This document shows positions 44,177 through 53,287 of a DNA stretch of 64,000 nt, in pieces (within the stretch, counting starts at the first letter, position 1; the number at the start of each line of letters is the position of its first letter). The translations under genes were made by a program, and so were the position numbers. Location of the stretch: NCBI RefSeq assembly GCF_018070565.1, contig NZ_JAGPXL010000001.1:372001-436000 (forward strand), given 5' to 3'. This DNA is from Streptomyces sp. B93 (GTDB lineage Bacteria; Actinomycetota; Actinomycetes; Streptomycetales; Streptomycetaceae). The notes under the pieces are model-generated. The model had not been told where the DNA came from and searched no databases. It saw nothing but the letters and a program-made list of their open reading frames with translations.

Positions 44177-45703
44177 TCACCCCAGCGCGGCCACCCGGTC
44201 CCGGTATCCCCGTACCGGGGCGGCGTCCTTGTACGGCTCCAGCCTCCGCTCGAAGTCCCTGACGTACTCCATGGCCCGTACCGACCGCATCTCCGCCGCA
44301 GCTCCGGCCGCCTCGGCGGCCAGCTGGCAGGCCTGGTCCAGCTCGCCGAGGCCGAGCCGGGCGGTGGCGAGCACGACCCGGCAGAACAGCCGGCTGCGCG
44401 CGTAGGACGGGGCGCGCAGCTGCAACGAGCGCTCGGCGTGCTGCGCGGCGGCGCGGAACTGCTGGAGGTCGCGGTGGCAGTGGCCGAACTCGTCGGCGAG
44501 CTGTGCCTCGTCGAAGAACCGGGCCCAGTGCGGCACCTCGTCACCGGGCCGCGCGCCCTCCAGCGCACGCTCGGCGCGCACCAGCGAGGCCGTGCACGCC
44601 CGCACCTCGCCGAGCACACCGTGACCGCGCGCCTCGGCGGCCTGGAGCAGCGCCTGCACCACCGGCGGCGCGGAGGTCCCGATGCCCTGCTGGGCGACCC
44701 GCGCGAGCTGTACGGCCTCCCGCCCGTGCCCGAGGTAGACGGCCTGCCTGCTCATGGTGACCAGGACGTAGGAGCCGTAGGCCCGGTCCCCGGCGGCCTG
44801 CGCCAGCCGGAGCGCCTGCACGAAGTACCGCTGCGCGAGCCCGTGCGCGGCGATGTCGTACGAGGTCCAGCCCGCGAGCCGGGTGAGGTCGGCGGCGGCG
44901 GCGAACAGGCGGCGGCCGGTCTGCTCGCCGTAGCTGCCGCGCAGCATCGGCTCGCACTCGTGCTCCAGGTAGCGCACCAGGGCCTGCCGGGCGTGGCCGC
45001 CGCCGTAGGCGTCGTCGAGGGCGCGGAACAGCTCCCCCACCGAGCGCAGCGCGGCGATGTCGCCGCCGGTGACCCGCTGGCCGGGGCTGCGCTCGGCCTG
45101 GCTGCCGCGCTGCCGGGGCACCGGGGGCAGTCCGGGCGGCAGGGGCTTGCCGGTGCGGGGCTGGACGGGGACGCGGGCGGGCGTGGCGGGCACGGGGCGC
45201 GCGGAGTGCGCGGGGTGGGCGGACGGCGCGGGGTGGGCGCCGGCTTCGCCGCGGGCGACCTTCTCGTCGGGGCGGCCGATCAGCCAGTCGCGGCTGGGCA
45301 CCACGAGCCCGGCCGCGGTGAAGGCGATCTTGCGGAGTTCGGCGTGGCTGCCGGAGTCCTTGCGCCACAGGCCGCTGACGATGTCGATGGCCTCCTCGGG
45401 GGTGGCGGCGAACTCCAGACCGGCGTAGACGGGGGCGCAGGCGTCCAGGCCCAGGTCCTGGGCGGTGAGCCGCCGTCCGAGGCGCCGGGTGAACACCTCG
45501 GCGATCAGCGCGGGGGTGGTGCCGCGCGGCTGCTGTCCGCGCAGCCATCGTGTGACCGATGTCTTGTCGTATCTGAGATCGAGTCCGTGTTCGAGGCCGA
45601 GCTGGTCCACGCGACGGGCGAGACCTGCGTTGGAGAACCCCGCTTCTGCGATGAGCGCGGCGAGCTGGCGGTTGGGGGTGCGCTGCGCGGGTCGTTCCGT
45701 CAT
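44177..45703 (-). CDS. TPR-containing transcriptional regulator (NsdA-like)
   Basis: 508 residues from the ATG at 45703 (a TTG at 45733 with weaker support is possible). Residues 1-80 include a helix-turn-helix-like region (NRQLAALIAEAGFSNAGLARRVDQLG ... DKTSVTRWLRGQQPRG). A Pro/Ala-rich linker covers about 150-205. The rest is helical repeats of the TPR type (ALRLAQAAGDRAYGSYVLVTMSRQAVYLGH; AAQHAERSLQLRAPSYARSRLF; GLGELDQACQLAAEAAGAA). This domain order is shared with Streptomyces regulators such as NsdA that influence antibiotic production and sporulation; orthology is not claimed. Divergent from lipB. Confidence 0.85.
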   Translation of the reverse strand: MTERPAQRTPNRQLAALIAEAGFSNAGLARRVDQLGLEHGLDLRYDKTSVTRWLRGQQPRGTTPALIAEVFTRRLGRRLTAQDLGLDACAPVYAGLEFAATPEEAIDIVSGLWRKDSGSHAELRKIAFTAAGLVVPSRDWLIGRPDEKVARGEAGAHPAPSAHPAHSARPVPATPARVPVQPRTGKPLPPGLPPVPRQRGSQAERSPGQRVTGGDIAALRSVGELFRALDDAYGGGHARQALVRYLEHECEPMLRGSYGEQTGRRLFAAAADLTRLAGWTSYDIAAHGLAQRYFVQALRLAQAAGDRAYGSYVLVTMSRQAVYLGHGREAVQLARVAQQGIGTSAPPVVQALLQAAEARGHGVLGEVRACTASLVRAERALEGARPGDEVPHWARFFDEAQLADEFGHCHRDLQQFRAAAQHAERSLQLRAPSYARSRLFCRVVLATARLGLGELDQACQLAAEAAGAAAEMRSVRAMEYVRDFERRLEPYKDAAPVRGYRDRVAALG

Positions 45704-45934
45704 CTGCGGTGCGGTCTCCTGCCTTCCAGGCAACAGTGGTGCCCGGATTGCCTGTGAGCAGCCCTTATGGCCTCATGAACGGCGCGAATGTAGCGGAGAG
45801 TAAGCGGCTGATCGCACACTTCGACGTTCATTCATCCGATCGTGTGAGGATTGACCGCGGGGCTGACGCCCGAGAGGGAGTCGTACAGTGGCGTTGGCGC
45901 GTTTCACGCCTTACGACCTAGGGAGGCACTTGCC

Positions 45935-46735
45935 GTGAGTGAACTGCGGTTCGTCCGCATGGGTTTCGGTGCGGATGCCGTCGAGTACCAGGAGGCGTGG
46001 GACGAGCAGCGCCGGGTGCACGCGGCCCGGTTCGCCGACGAGATCCCCGACACGGTGCTCCTCCTGGAACACCCCCCGGTCTACACCGCGGGCCGCCGTA
46101 CGGCGGACAGCGAGCGTCCCATCGACGGCACCCCCGTGATCGACGTGGACCGCGGCGGCAAGATCACCTGGCACGGCCCCGGCCAGCTGGTGGGCTACCC
46201 CATCCAGAAGCTCCCCCGCCCGGTCGACGTGGTCGCGCACGTACGGCGCCTGGAGGAGGCCCTGATCCTCGCCTGCGCCGAGTTCGGCCTGGAGACCTCC
46301 CGCGTCGAGGGCCGCAGCGGCGTCTGGGTCCTCGGCGACCCGGTGGAGACCCGCCCGGCGCTCGGCGGACTCTCCCTGGACTTCGACCCCCGGCTGACCG
46401 ACGACGAGTTCGACCCCCGCCTCAACGGCCCCGAGTACGCCCCCTCCAACGCGGGCCAGCGCCGCGAGGACCGCAAGATCGCGGCCATCGGCATCCGGGT
46501 CGCCAAGGGCGTGACGATGCACGGCTTCGCCCTGAACGTGAACCCCGACAACGCCTGGTTCGACCGCATCATCCCGTGCGGCATCCGCGACGCGGGCGTG
46601 ACGTCCCTGGCCAACGAGCTGGGCCGGGACGTGACCATCGACGAGGTCCTGCCGGTCGTCGAGCGGCACCTGAGGGACGTACTGGAGAACGCGGACCTCA
46701 GGCCGCGCGAGATCGAGAAGGCACCGGCGGCCTGA
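45935..46735 (+). CDS. lipB: Octanoyltransferase (lipoate-protein ligase B)
   Basis: 266 residues from the GTG at 45935, with GGGAGG 8 nt upstream. LipB moves octanoyl groups from acyl carrier protein to lipoyl domains. Motifs: [29 protein letters not shown] and [22 protein letters not shown] with the catalytic lysine, and the catalytic Cys in IIPCGI. An insertion near residues 140-180 ([25 protein letters not shown]) makes it slightly longer than the E. coli enzyme. Cotranscribed with lipA 74 bp downstream; it serves the E2 protein encoded at 28.6 kb. Confidence 0.96.
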   Translation: MSELRFVRMGFGADAVEYQEAWDEQRRVHAARFADEIPDTVLLLEHPPVYTAGRRTADSERPIDGTPVIDVDRGGKITWHGPGQLVGYPIQKLPRPVDVVAHVRRLEEALILACAEFGLETSRVEGRSGVWVLGDPVETRPALGGLSLDFDPRLTDDEFDPRLNGPEYAPSNAGQRREDRKIAAIGIRVAKGVTMHGFALNVNPDNAWFDRIIPCGIRDAGVTSLANELGRDVTIDEVLPVVERHLRDVLENADLRPREIEKAPAA

Positions 46736-46809
46736 GACTGCCCGTCGGCATTCAATTCCACGGGCGTACCCTGAAGAACGCCGAAGAATCAATCGCTAGG
46801 GAGCCGGTC

Positions 46810-47775
46810 GTGTCCGCAGTCACCCCCGACGGACGCAAGATGCTGCGCCTGGAGGTCCGCAACAGCCAGACCCCCATCGAGCGCAAGCCCGAGTGGATCA
46901 AGACCCGGGCGAAAATGGGCCCCGAGTACACGAAGATGCAGAACCTCGTGAAGAGCGAGGGCCTGCACACGGTCTGCCAGGAAGCCGGCTGCCCCAACAT
47001 CTACGAGTGCTGGGAGGACCGGGAGGCCACGTTCCTCATCGGCGGTGACCAGTGCACCCGGCGCTGCGACTTCTGCCAGATCGACACCGGCAAGCCCGAG
47101 GCCCTCGACCGTGACGAGCCCCGCCGCGTCGGCGAGTCCGTGGTCACCATGGACCTGAACTACGCCACGATCACCGGCGTCGCCCGCGACGACCTGGAGG
47201 ACGGCGGCGCCTGGCTGTACGCCGAGACGGTCCGCCAGATCCACCAGCAGACCGCGGAGCGCGAGGGCGGCCGCACCAAGGTCGAGCTGCTGGCCCCCGA
47301 CTTCAACGCCGTGCCCGAGCTGCTGCGCGAGGTCTTCGAGTCCCGCCCCGAGGTCTTCGCGCACAACGTCGAGACGGTCCCGAGGATCTTCAAGCGCATC
47401 CGCCCGGGCTTCCGCTACGACCGCTCCCTGAGGGTCATCACCGACGCCCGCGACTTCGGCCTGGTCACCAAGTCCAACCTGATCCTCGGCATGGGCGAGA
47501 CCCGTGAGGAGATCAGCGAGGCGCTGCGCCAGCTGCACGAGGCCGGGTGCGAGCTGATCACCATCACCCAGTACCTGCGTCCCTCGGTGCGCCACCACCC
47601 GGTGGAGCGCTGGGTCAAGCCGCAGGAGTTCGTGGAGCTGAAGGAGGAGGCCGAGCAGATCGGCTTCTCCGGTGTGATGTCCGGCCCGCTGGTCCGGTCC
47701 TCCTACCGCGCCGGACGCCTGTACCAGATGGCCGTCGAGAAGCGTGGCGCCTACGTCGCCACCCAGGCCGTCTGA
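46810..47775 (+). CDS. lipA: Lipoyl synthase
   Basis: 321 residues from the GTG at 46810 (GGGAG upstream). Radical SAM enzyme that inserts two sulfur atoms into octanoyl-lipoyl domains. Both clusters can be placed: the auxiliary cluster cysteines in [12 protein letters not shown] and the radical SAM cluster in CTRRCDFC; the conserved C-terminal RSSYRAG serine that ligates the auxiliary cluster is present. Uses Fe-S clusters that ErpA-type carriers could supply. It follows lipB directly and completes lipoate assembly for LpdA/E2/E1 complexes encoded in this window. Confidence 0.97.
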   Translation: MSAVTPDGRKMLRLEVRNSQTPIERKPEWIKTRAKMGPEYTKMQNLVKSEGLHTVCQEAGCPNIYECWEDREATFLIGGDQCTRRCDFCQIDTGKPEALDRDEPRRVGESVVTMDLNYATITGVARDDLEDGGAWLYAETVRQIHQQTAEREGGRTKVELLAPDFNAVPELLREVFESRPEVFAHNVETVPRIFKRIRPGFRYDRSLRVITDARDFGLVTKSNLILGMGETREEISEALRQLHEAGCELITITQYLRPSVRHHPVERWVKPQEFVELKEEAEQIGFSGVMSGPLVRSSYRAGRLYQMAVEKRGAYVATQAV

Positions 47776-47951
47776 CAGCCCGTCACCCGGCGTACGTACC
47801 ACCGGCATACGACGCACGTGTGAATTCCCGCACAAGAAGCTACCTGCCAGTAGCGGCCGATACGACGCGGTCCCGACCGTCCTCGCAGATGAGGGCCCCG
47901 GTCGGGGCCGCGTCGGCGTTCCGACCCGCCCCATCAGGCCTTCATGGGCGT

Positions 47952-47980
47952 TTGACCGGTCGGTCACGCCCTGGTAACAC
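47952..47980 (+). promoter_or_regulatory. Promoter candidate for the small gene at 48050
   Basis: TTGACC (47952-47957), 17 bp spacer, TAACAC (47975-47980). The spacer contains GGTCGGTC, forming with the -35 a GACC-GGTC palindrome that could be an operator. The likely leader to the ATG is about 60 nt. Confidence 0.5.
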
Positions 47981-48049
47981 CGAACAGTGACCCTGGCCTC
48001 ACGCCACGTGCACCCGTACCCAGAGCCCGTACCGAGGGGGACCCCCATC

Positions 48050-48253
48050 ATGCAGGCCGCGCCCGTCCGAGCCACAGCGATCCCGTCGATCACCGAAGCG
48101 CTGCGTGCCGTCGAGTCACTGCTCATGAGCGGCGGGCAGCGCACCGCCCGCCGCAACGCCTGGACCTCCGTCCTGGAGGACCGCCGCCGGGCCAAGGACC
48201 GCGTCGAGGCCGAGCGGCTCCTCGAACAGGCCCTGGCCGCCCGCTCCTCCTGA
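48050..48253 (+). CDS. Small conserved hypothetical protein, 67 aa
   Basis: 67-residue, mostly helical, basic protein (PSITEALRAVESLLMSGGQRTARRNAWTSVLEDRRRAKDRVEAERLLEQALAARSS). The ATG at 48050 follows GAGGGGG. The C-terminal half is an amphipathic helix with many arginines and could bind nucleic acid or a partner protein, but there is no recognisable motif. It lies between lipA and the DUF4191 gene and has its own TTGACC/TAACAC promoter-like sequence. I recall similar proteins in this position in other Streptomyces. Confidence 0.75.
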   Translation: MQAAPVRATAIPSITEALRAVESLLMSGGQRTARRNAWTSVLEDRRRAKDRVEAERLLEQALAARSS

Positions 48254-48316
48254 CCCCGTCCCCGTCCTCGCCCGTCCCGCCGGGACACCGCCGTCGTCGG
48301 CACTGCCAGGGCCACG

Positions 48317-48330
48317 TAGACTTCGTGACA
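48317..48330 (+). promoter_or_regulatory. Leaderless -10 box for the DUF4191 gene
   Basis: TAGACT at 48317-48322 lies exactly 7 nt before the ATG at 48330, with no ribosome binding site. Same layout as several other genes here. Confidence 0.45.
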
Positions 48331-49031
48331 TGGCGAGGAAGGAAACCGCAGCGGACGCTGCGAACCCCGGGCGACTGAAGCAGATCGCCCTGACCTACAA
48401 GATGACCCGCAAGGCCGACAAGAAGATCGGTCTTGTACTCGCGGCTGTCGGAATCGTCACCTTCGGTGTCTTCCTCGCGATCGGTTTCTTGATCGGGCAC
48501 CCCATCTACCTAGGCATCCTGGGCCTGCTGCTCGCCTTCCTCGCGACGGCGATCGTCTTCGGGCGCCGGGCCGAGCGAGCCGCCTTCGGGCAGATGGAAG
48601 GCCAGCCGGGCGCGGCGGCGGCCGTGCTCGACAACATCGGCCGGGGCTGGACCACGACCCCCGCGGTGGCGATGAACCGCAGCCAGGACGTGGTGCACCG
48701 GGCCGTCGGCAAGCCGGGCATCGTGCTGGTCGCCGAGGGCAACCCGAACCGGGTGAAGAGCCTGCTCGCCGCCGAGAAGAAGAAGATGAACCGCATCGTC
48801 GCGGACGTCCCGGTGCACGACCTGATCGTCGGCAACGGCGAGGGCATGGTCGAGCTGAAGAAGCTGCGCACCACCATGCTGAAGCTCCCCCGCGTCCTCA
48901 GCGGCCCGCAGATCACCGTCACCAACGACCGGCTGCGCGCCCTCGGTGACCTGATGAGCAACATGCCGCTGCCCAAGGGCCCGATGCCGAAGGGCATGCG
49001 CATGCCGAGGGGCGGCCCCAAGCCCCGCTGA
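48330..49031 (+). CDS. DUF4191 membrane protein
   Basis: 233 residues. A basic N-terminus (PGRLKQIALTYKMTRKADKKIG), two helices (about 32-54 and 58-77), then a cytoplasmic domain with VLDNIGRGWTTTPAVAMNRSQDVVHRAVGKPGIVLVAEG and a Pro/Met-rich, basic tail (MPLPKGPMPKGMRMPRGGPKPR). This matches the actinobacterial DUF4191 family in length and order. Function unknown; its constant location near lipA and glnA in actinomycetes is recalled, not proven here. Ends before a strong bidirectional terminator. Confidence 0.88.
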   Translation: MARKETAADAANPGRLKQIALTYKMTRKADKKIGLVLAAVGIVTFGVFLAIGFLIGHPIYLGILGLLLAFLATAIVFGRRAERAAFGQMEGQPGAAAAVLDNIGRGWTTTPAVAMNRSQDVVHRAVGKPGIVLVAEGNPNRVKSLLAAEKKKMNRIVADVPVHDLIVGNGEGMVELKKLRTTMLKLPRVLSGPQITVTNDRLRALGDLMSNMPLPKGPMPKGMRMPRGGPKPR

Positions 49032-49050
49032 GCCCCGCCCGACCGTTACA

Positions 49051-49091
49051 ACGATGGGGGCGCCCGGTGTGACACCGGGCGCCCCCATCGT
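49051..49091. terminator. Bidirectional terminator between DUF4191 and RDD genes
   Basis: Perfect 19 bp stem ACGATGGGGGCGCCCGGTG / CACCGGGCGCCCCCATCGT with a 3 nt loop TGA; outer GTTAC/GTAAC continues the pairing after one mismatch. Lies between convergent genes ending at 49031 and 49136. Confidence 0.85.
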
Positions 49092-49135
49092 CGTAACGGT
49101 GAGACGGTGAAGGGGTGAAACAGTGAACCGGGCCC

Positions 49136-49603
49136 CTAGATCCGCACCTCGACCGTGCGGGCCAGCCGGTCGTGGAAGCCGCGGCCGTCGCGGTCCCAGA
49201 CGAGGGCGGGGATGGCCAGGCACAGCAGGGCCGAGCGCACCAGGGCGCGCGTCGGGCTGACCGTGCCCGTCTCCAGGACGACCACGCGCAGGCCGAGCAG
49301 CCGCTTGCCCGGGGTGCAGCCGATGGTGCCGACCGTCAGGACGCTCAGCACGAAGAAGATGAGCAGGGCCCAGTTGCCCGTGGCCTGCCGATAGCCGTCC
49401 GTGATCAGGCCGTATGCGATCAAGAGGCAGAGGCCCCAGTCGATCGCGAGGGCCGCCAGGCGGCGCCCGGGTCCCGCCAGCGACCCCGGTCCGGACTCCG
49501 GGAGTCCCAGCTGCTGCCCCCGGTATCCGAAGTCCGCTCCCTCTTGTTCCAGGGCCGCGCGGGGCCCGGAGAGCCACGATCCGATTGCTCGCCTCTTGTC
49601 CAC
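49136..49603 (-). CDS. RDD-family membrane protein
   Basis: 155 residues from the GTG at 49603: a TACCTT box (49610-49615, minus strand) lies 6 nt upstream, which argues for a leaderless message starting here rather than at the ATG at 49627. After a hydrophilic start (DKRRAIGSWLSGPRAALEQEGADFGYRGQQLGLPESGPG), the RDD domain has PGRRLAALAIDWGLCLLIAYGL, VGTIGCTPGKRLLGLRVV and DRDGRGFHDRLARTVEV. Three helices. Function unknown. Divergent from glnA. Confidence 0.88.
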   Translation of the reverse strand: MDKRRAIGSWLSGPRAALEQEGADFGYRGQQLGLPESGPGSLAGPGRRLAALAIDWGLCLLIAYGLITDGYRQATGNWALLIFFVLSVLTVGTIGCTPGKRLLGLRVVVLETGTVSPTRALVRSALLCLAIPALVWDRDGRGFHDRLARTVEVRI

Positions 49604-49677
49604 CCGTACAAGGTACCGACCGCGCATTCGAGAGGACCACGGCGGGGTGTTCCGGAGCTACGGTGGAAGCAGCCCGG

Positions 49678-49715
49678 TTAACTTGTGCGAAACAAATGGG
49701 TCACGCCCGAGAAAT
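49678..49715 (+). promoter_or_regulatory. GlnR box of glnA
   Basis: TTAAC-n6-GAAAC-n6-GTCAC-n6-GAAAT, four 5-mers each separated by exactly 6 bp, matches the known Streptomyces GlnR consensus gTnAC-n6-GaAAc repeated twice. It lies 96 bp before the glnA ATG. It predicts GlnR control of glutamine synthetase I by nitrogen status. Confidence 0.85.
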
Positions 49716-49810
49716 CACGCGTCCCTAGGGTCGAGGTCAGCGTGTGCCACCGCACTGGCCGCACAACGAACTACCACCCCGGCGGGACGGTCGGGAGTAG
49801 GAGGAGCTGG

Positions 49811-51220
49811 ATGTTCCAGAACGCCGACGAGGCCAAGAAGTTCATCGCGGACGAGGACGTCAAGTTCATCGACGTCCGCTTCTGCGACCTCCCGGGCGTC
49901 ATGCAGCACTTCACGGTGCCCGCTGAGGCGTTCGACCCCACCGAGGAACTGGCCTTCGACGGCTCCTCGATCCGGGGCTTCCAGGCCATTCACGAGTCCG
50001 ACATGGCGCTGCGCGCCGATCTGTCCACCGCCCGCGTCGACCCGTTCCGCCGGGACAAGACGCTGAACGTGAACTTCTTCATCCACGACCCGATCACCGG
50101 CGAGCAGTACAGCCGTGACCCGCGCAACGTGGCGAAGAAGGCCGAGGCGTACCTGGCGTCGACGGGCATCGCCGACACGGCGTACTTCGGCCCGGAGGCG
50201 GAGTTCTACGTCTTCGACAGCGTCCGCTTCGCCACCTCGTCGAACGAGTCCTTCTACCACATCGACTCCGAGGCGGGCGCCTGGAACACCGGCGCGCTGG
50301 AGGACAACCGCGGCTACAAGGTCCGCTACAAGGGCGGCTACTTCCCGGTCCCGCCGGTCGACCACTTCGCCGACCTGCGCGCCGAGATCTCCCTGGAGCT
50401 GGACCGCGCCGGTCTGAAGGTCGAGCGCCAGCACCACGAGGTGGGCACCGCCGGCCAGGCCGAGATCAACTACAAGTTCAACACGCTGCTCGCCGCCGCC
50501 GACGACCTCCAGCTCTTCAAGTACATCGTGAAGAACGTCGCCTGGCGCAACGGCAAGACCGCGACCTTCATGCCGAAGCCGATCTTCGGCGACAACGGCT
50601 CGGGCATGCACGTCCACCAGTCGCTGTGGAGCAACGGCGACCCGCTGTTCTACGACGAGCAGGGCTACGCCGGGCTCTCGGACACCGCCCGCTTCTACAT
50701 CGGCGGCATCCTCAAGCACGCCCCGTCGCTGCTGGCCTTCACCAACCCGACGGTGAACTCCTACCACCGCCTGGTGCCGGGCTTCGAGGCCCCGGTGAAC
50801 CTGGTCTACTCGCAGCGCAACCGCTCCGCCGCGATGCGCATCCCGATCACGGGCTCCAACCCGAAGGCCAAGCGCGTCGAGTTCCGCGCGCCGGACTCCT
50901 CCGGCAACCCGTACCTGGCCTTCTCGGCCCTCCTCCTGGCGGGCCTGGACGGCATCAAGAACAAGATCGAGCCCGCCGAGCCGATCGACAAGGACCTCTA
51001 CGAGCTGGCCCCCGAGGAGCACGCGGGCGTCCCGCAGGTCCCGACCTCCCTCCCGGCCGTCCTCGACTCCCTCGAGGCCGACCACGAGTTCCTCCTCCAG
51101 GGCGACGTCTTCACCCCGGACCTGATCGAGACCTGGATCGACTACAAGCGCACCAACGAGATCGCGCCGCTCCAGCTGCGTCCGCACCCGCACGAGTTCG
51201 AGCTGTACTTCGACGTGTGA
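49811..51220 (+). CDS. glnA: Glutamine synthetase, type I
   Basis: 469 residues, GSI-beta length. ATG at 49811 with AGGAGGAG upstream. It makes glutamine from glutamate, ammonia and ATP. Visible motifs: FDGSSIRGF (N-terminal), [11 protein letters not shown] with metal ligands, [28 protein letters not shown], and NRSAAMRIP. The adenylylation site is intact in [10 protein letters not shown], so activity can be lowered by an adenylyltransferase (not in this window). Preceded by a GlnR box and followed by a strong terminator. A second, unrelated-type synthetase, GlnII, is encoded 3.7 kb away. Confidence 0.98.
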   Translation: MFQNADEAKKFIADEDVKFIDVRFCDLPGVMQHFTVPAEAFDPTEELAFDGSSIRGFQAIHESDMALRADLSTARVDPFRRDKTLNVNFFIHDPITGEQYSRDPRNVAKKAEAYLASTGIADTAYFGPEAEFYVFDSVRFATSSNESFYHIDSEAGAWNTGALEDNRGYKVRYKGGYFPVPPVDHFADLRAEISLELDRAGLKVERQHHEVGTAGQAEINYKFNTLLAAADDLQLFKYIVKNVAWRNGKTATFMPKPIFGDNGSGMHVHQSLWSNGDPLFYDEQGYAGLSDTARFYIGGILKHAPSLLAFTNPTVNSYHRLVPGFEAPVNLVYSQRNRSAAMRIPITGSNPKAKRVEFRAPDSSGNPYLAFSALLLAGLDGIKNKIEPAEPIDKDLYELAPEEHAGVPQVPTSLPAVLDSLEADHEFLLQGDVFTPDLIETWIDYKRTNEIAPLQLRPHPHEFELYFDV

Positions 51221-51228
51221 CCGGCCAC

Positions 51229-51275
51229 CCCGAGGGGCGCCACCCGGAGTCCGGGTGGCGCCCCTCGGGCGTTTT
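51229..51275 (+). terminator. glnA terminator
   Basis: 20 bp perfect stem (CCCGAGGGGCGCCACCCGGA and its complement) starting 9 bp after the stop codon and followed by GCGTTTTC, the most canonical intrinsic terminator in the window. Confidence 0.9.
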
Positions 51276-51354
51276 CGGACGGCGCCTCCCGGAAACCGCG
51301 CGGGCGAGGGATCCTGGTAGGTGAACGATGAATCGTCGAGAGAGGCGAACGGGG

Positions 51355-51639
51355 ATGACGGACCAGGGCGACTCCGAGCGGGAGTTCGACATCAAGTGGG
51401 CCGACGAGGCCGAGCACAAGGAGCCCTCGGCGCGGGCCCGCATGCTCGCCGAGCGCTGGAAGCACGAGCCGCCGGGACCCGTCCCGTTCCGCCCGGAGCC
51501 GGAGGGGCGGGGGCGCGGCCGAGTCCGCAGGCGGGGGCGCATACGGCGGGAGAGGTCGCCGTGGATGTCGGTGGCGCTGGTCTTCGGGATCATGGCGACG
51601 GTGATCCTGCTGCTGGGGTACACCGGCTTCCGGGGTTGA
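51355..51639 (+). CDS. Small tail-anchored membrane protein, 94 aa
   Basis: 94 residues from the ATG at 51355; an ATG at 51328 would add nine residues. An acidic N-terminal half (DQGDSEREFDIKWADEAEHKEPSARARMLAERWKHE), an Arg/Gly-rich stretch (GRGRGRVRRRGRIRRERSP) and one C-terminal helix (about 70-89) predict a protein anchored by its tail with most of it in the cytoplasm. The arginine block could contact phospholipid or RNA. No family known to me. Lies between glnA and htpX. Confidence 0.75.
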   Translation: MTDQGDSEREFDIKWADEAEHKEPSARARMLAERWKHEPPGPVPFRPEPEGRGRGRVRRRGRIRRERSPWMSVALVFGIMATVILLLGYTGFRG

Positions 51640-51730
51640 TTGCCGTAGCGGGCGCTTTGCGCCCTTTGGGTGGGGCTGGTGCACACTGGCAGTGACGCAG
51701 GCGCGTTCCAGGGAACTGCGGGGTGAGCAC

Positions 51731-52639
51731 ATGCACAGCCGCTTCCGGAGTGATCGGCGGTTGACCGCCCGGATGGGGGTCACGCTGTTCCTGCTCGGGT
51801 TGTTGTACGTGGCGTTCATCGCCGCGCTGATCGTGCTGCTGAAGTCGTGGGTGCTGGTGGTGGTGATCGCGGCCGGGCTGCTGGGGGCGCAGTACTGGTT
51901 CTCCGACCGGATCGCGTTGTACGCGATGCGCGGGCGGGTCGTGGAGCGGCAGGAGTATCCCGAGCTGCACGCGGTGGTGGACCGGCTGACCGCGATGGCG
52001 GACATGCCGAAGCCGGTGGTCGCCGTCTCCGCGATGGACCTGCCGAACGCGTTCGCCACCGGGCGGAACGCCGATCACGCGGTGGTCTGTGTGACCGACG
52101 GGCTGCTGCGGCGGCTGGAGCCCGCGGAGCTGGAGGGCGTGCTCGCGCACGAGCTGTCGCACGTGGCGCACCGGGACGTCGCCGTGATCACGGTCGCCTC
52201 CTTCCTCGGGGTGATCGCGGGGCTGATCGTCCGGTTCGCGTTCTACTCGCAGCTGTTCGGCGGCGGGCGGCGGGACCAGAACACCGCCGTCGTGTTCATG
52301 GCCGTGATGGCGGTCTCCGCGGCCGTGTACGCGATCAGTTTCCTGCTCATCCGGGCGCTGTCCCGGTACCGGGAGCTGGCGGCGGACCGGGCCGCAGCGC
52401 AGCTCACCGGCCGTCCCTCGGCGCTGGCCGCCGCCCTGACCAAGGTCACCGGGGACATCGCCAGAATCCCGACCCGGGACCTGCGCACCGCGCAGGCCTT
52501 CAACGCGTTCTACTTCACCCCGGCGCTGGGCCGGGAGCCGAGCCTGGCCCGGCTGTTCTCCACGCATCCGACCCTGGAGCAGCGGCTGGAGCAGCTGGGA
52601 CGGATGTCGGCGGAGCTGGGCGAGGGGACGGGGCGGTGA
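51731..52639 (+). CDS. htpX: M48 membrane metalloprotease HtpX
   Basis: 302 residues. Two N-terminal helices (about 15-50), then the zinc motif HELSHVAHRD (HExxH), two further helices and the third zinc ligand in RYRELAADRAA. HtpX degrades misfolded membrane proteins at the cytoplasmic face. The ATG at 51731 is preceded by GGGGTGAG. The next gene, pspAB, begins one base after the stop, so they are cotranscribed. Both link to membrane stress and to the pspA-pspAA genes at 13.8-14.9 kb. Confidence 0.95.
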   Translation: MHSRFRSDRRLTARMGVTLFLLGLLYVAFIAALIVLLKSWVLVVVIAAGLLGAQYWFSDRIALYAMRGRVVERQEYPELHAVVDRLTAMADMPKPVVAVSAMDLPNAFATGRNADHAVVCVTDGLLRRLEPAELEGVLAHELSHVAHRDVAVITVASFLGVIAGLIVRFAFYSQLFGGGRRDQNTAVVFMAVMAVSAAVYAISFLLIRALSRYRELAADRAAAQLTGRPSALAAALTKVTGDIARIPTRDLRTAQAFNAFYFTPALGREPSLARLFSTHPTLEQRLEQLGRMSAELGEGTGR

Positions 52640-52640
52640 C

Positions 52641-53231
52641 ATGGGGCGGCTGATGGACATCCTGCTGGGCCGCAGCAAGCCGGTCGCACCCGATCTCGAC
52701 CAGCTCTTCGCGCTGCCGTCGGCCGCCGTGACCCTGGAGGCCGCGGCCTCCTTCACACCGACCGGGCGGGGCGCGGTCTGCTTCGCCACGGTGGAGGGCG
52801 CCGCCTTCGAGCAGATCCACCGCGAGGTGCGGGCCCTGCTGGACGCGGACGCGGACCGGCGGGGCTCGCCGGTGAGTCTGGAGCGGGACGACTACGGGTA
52901 CACCTGGCTGGTCTCGCGGCGGGCTCCCGACGAGCTGCCCCAGCTCGTCAACGACCTGCACGCCGTGAACAGCTCCATGGAGATCAACGGCTTCGGCCCG
53001 CAGCTGCTCTGCTCACTGGTCGGCTTCCGGGACGCGGACGGGCGGCCCCTGGCGCTGGTCTACCTCTACAAGCGGGGCACCTTCTACCCGTTCGCGCCGC
53101 TGCCCGGCGGCCCCGGACAGCGGCGCGACAGCGCACTGGAACTTCAGATCAAGGCCGTCCTCGTCAACGACCTGCGCGTCGAGCAGGACCTGAGCCGCTG
53201 GTTCCCCCTCTGGGGCGCCCCGGGCCTGTGA
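52641..53231 (+). CDS. pspAB: PspA-associated protein PspAB
   Basis: 196 residues, matching the PspAB family: N-terminal MGRLMDILLGRSKPVAPDLDQLFALPSAA, the middle DDYGYTWLVSRR and the C-terminal LVYLYKRGTFYPFAPL and LEQDLSRWFPLWGAPGL segments. Cytoplasmic, no helix predicted. The gene follows htpX immediately, the usual arrangement for this family. It is thought to work with PspA and HtpX in membrane stress, without a known biochemical role. Confidence 0.9.
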   Translation: MGRLMDILLGRSKPVAPDLDQLFALPSAAVTLEAAASFTPTGRGAVCFATVEGAAFEQIHREVRALLDADADRRGSPVSLERDDYGYTWLVSRRAPDELPQLVNDLHAVNSSMEINGFGPQLLCSLVGFRDADGRPLALVYLYKRGTFYPFAPLPGGPGQRRDSALELQIKAVLVNDLRVEQDLSRWFPLWGAPGL

Positions 53232-53245
53232 CTGACCGGCCACCT

Positions 53246-53277
53246 CCGGGGGCCGTCCCGGGTGGGACGGCCCCCGG
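53246..53277. terminator. Terminator between pspAB and the convergent hypothetical gene
   Basis: 14 bp perfect stem CCGGGGGCCGTCCC / GGGACGGCCCCCGG, loop GGGT, between convergent stops at 53231 and 53288. Confidence 0.8.
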
Positions 53278-53287
53278 TGGTTCCCCC

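Noticed and set aside
45734..45934. Extra small gene between the TPR regulator and lipB
   Set aside because: Short open frames exist but lack codon bias or a ribosome binding site; this is better explained as a divergent promoter region.
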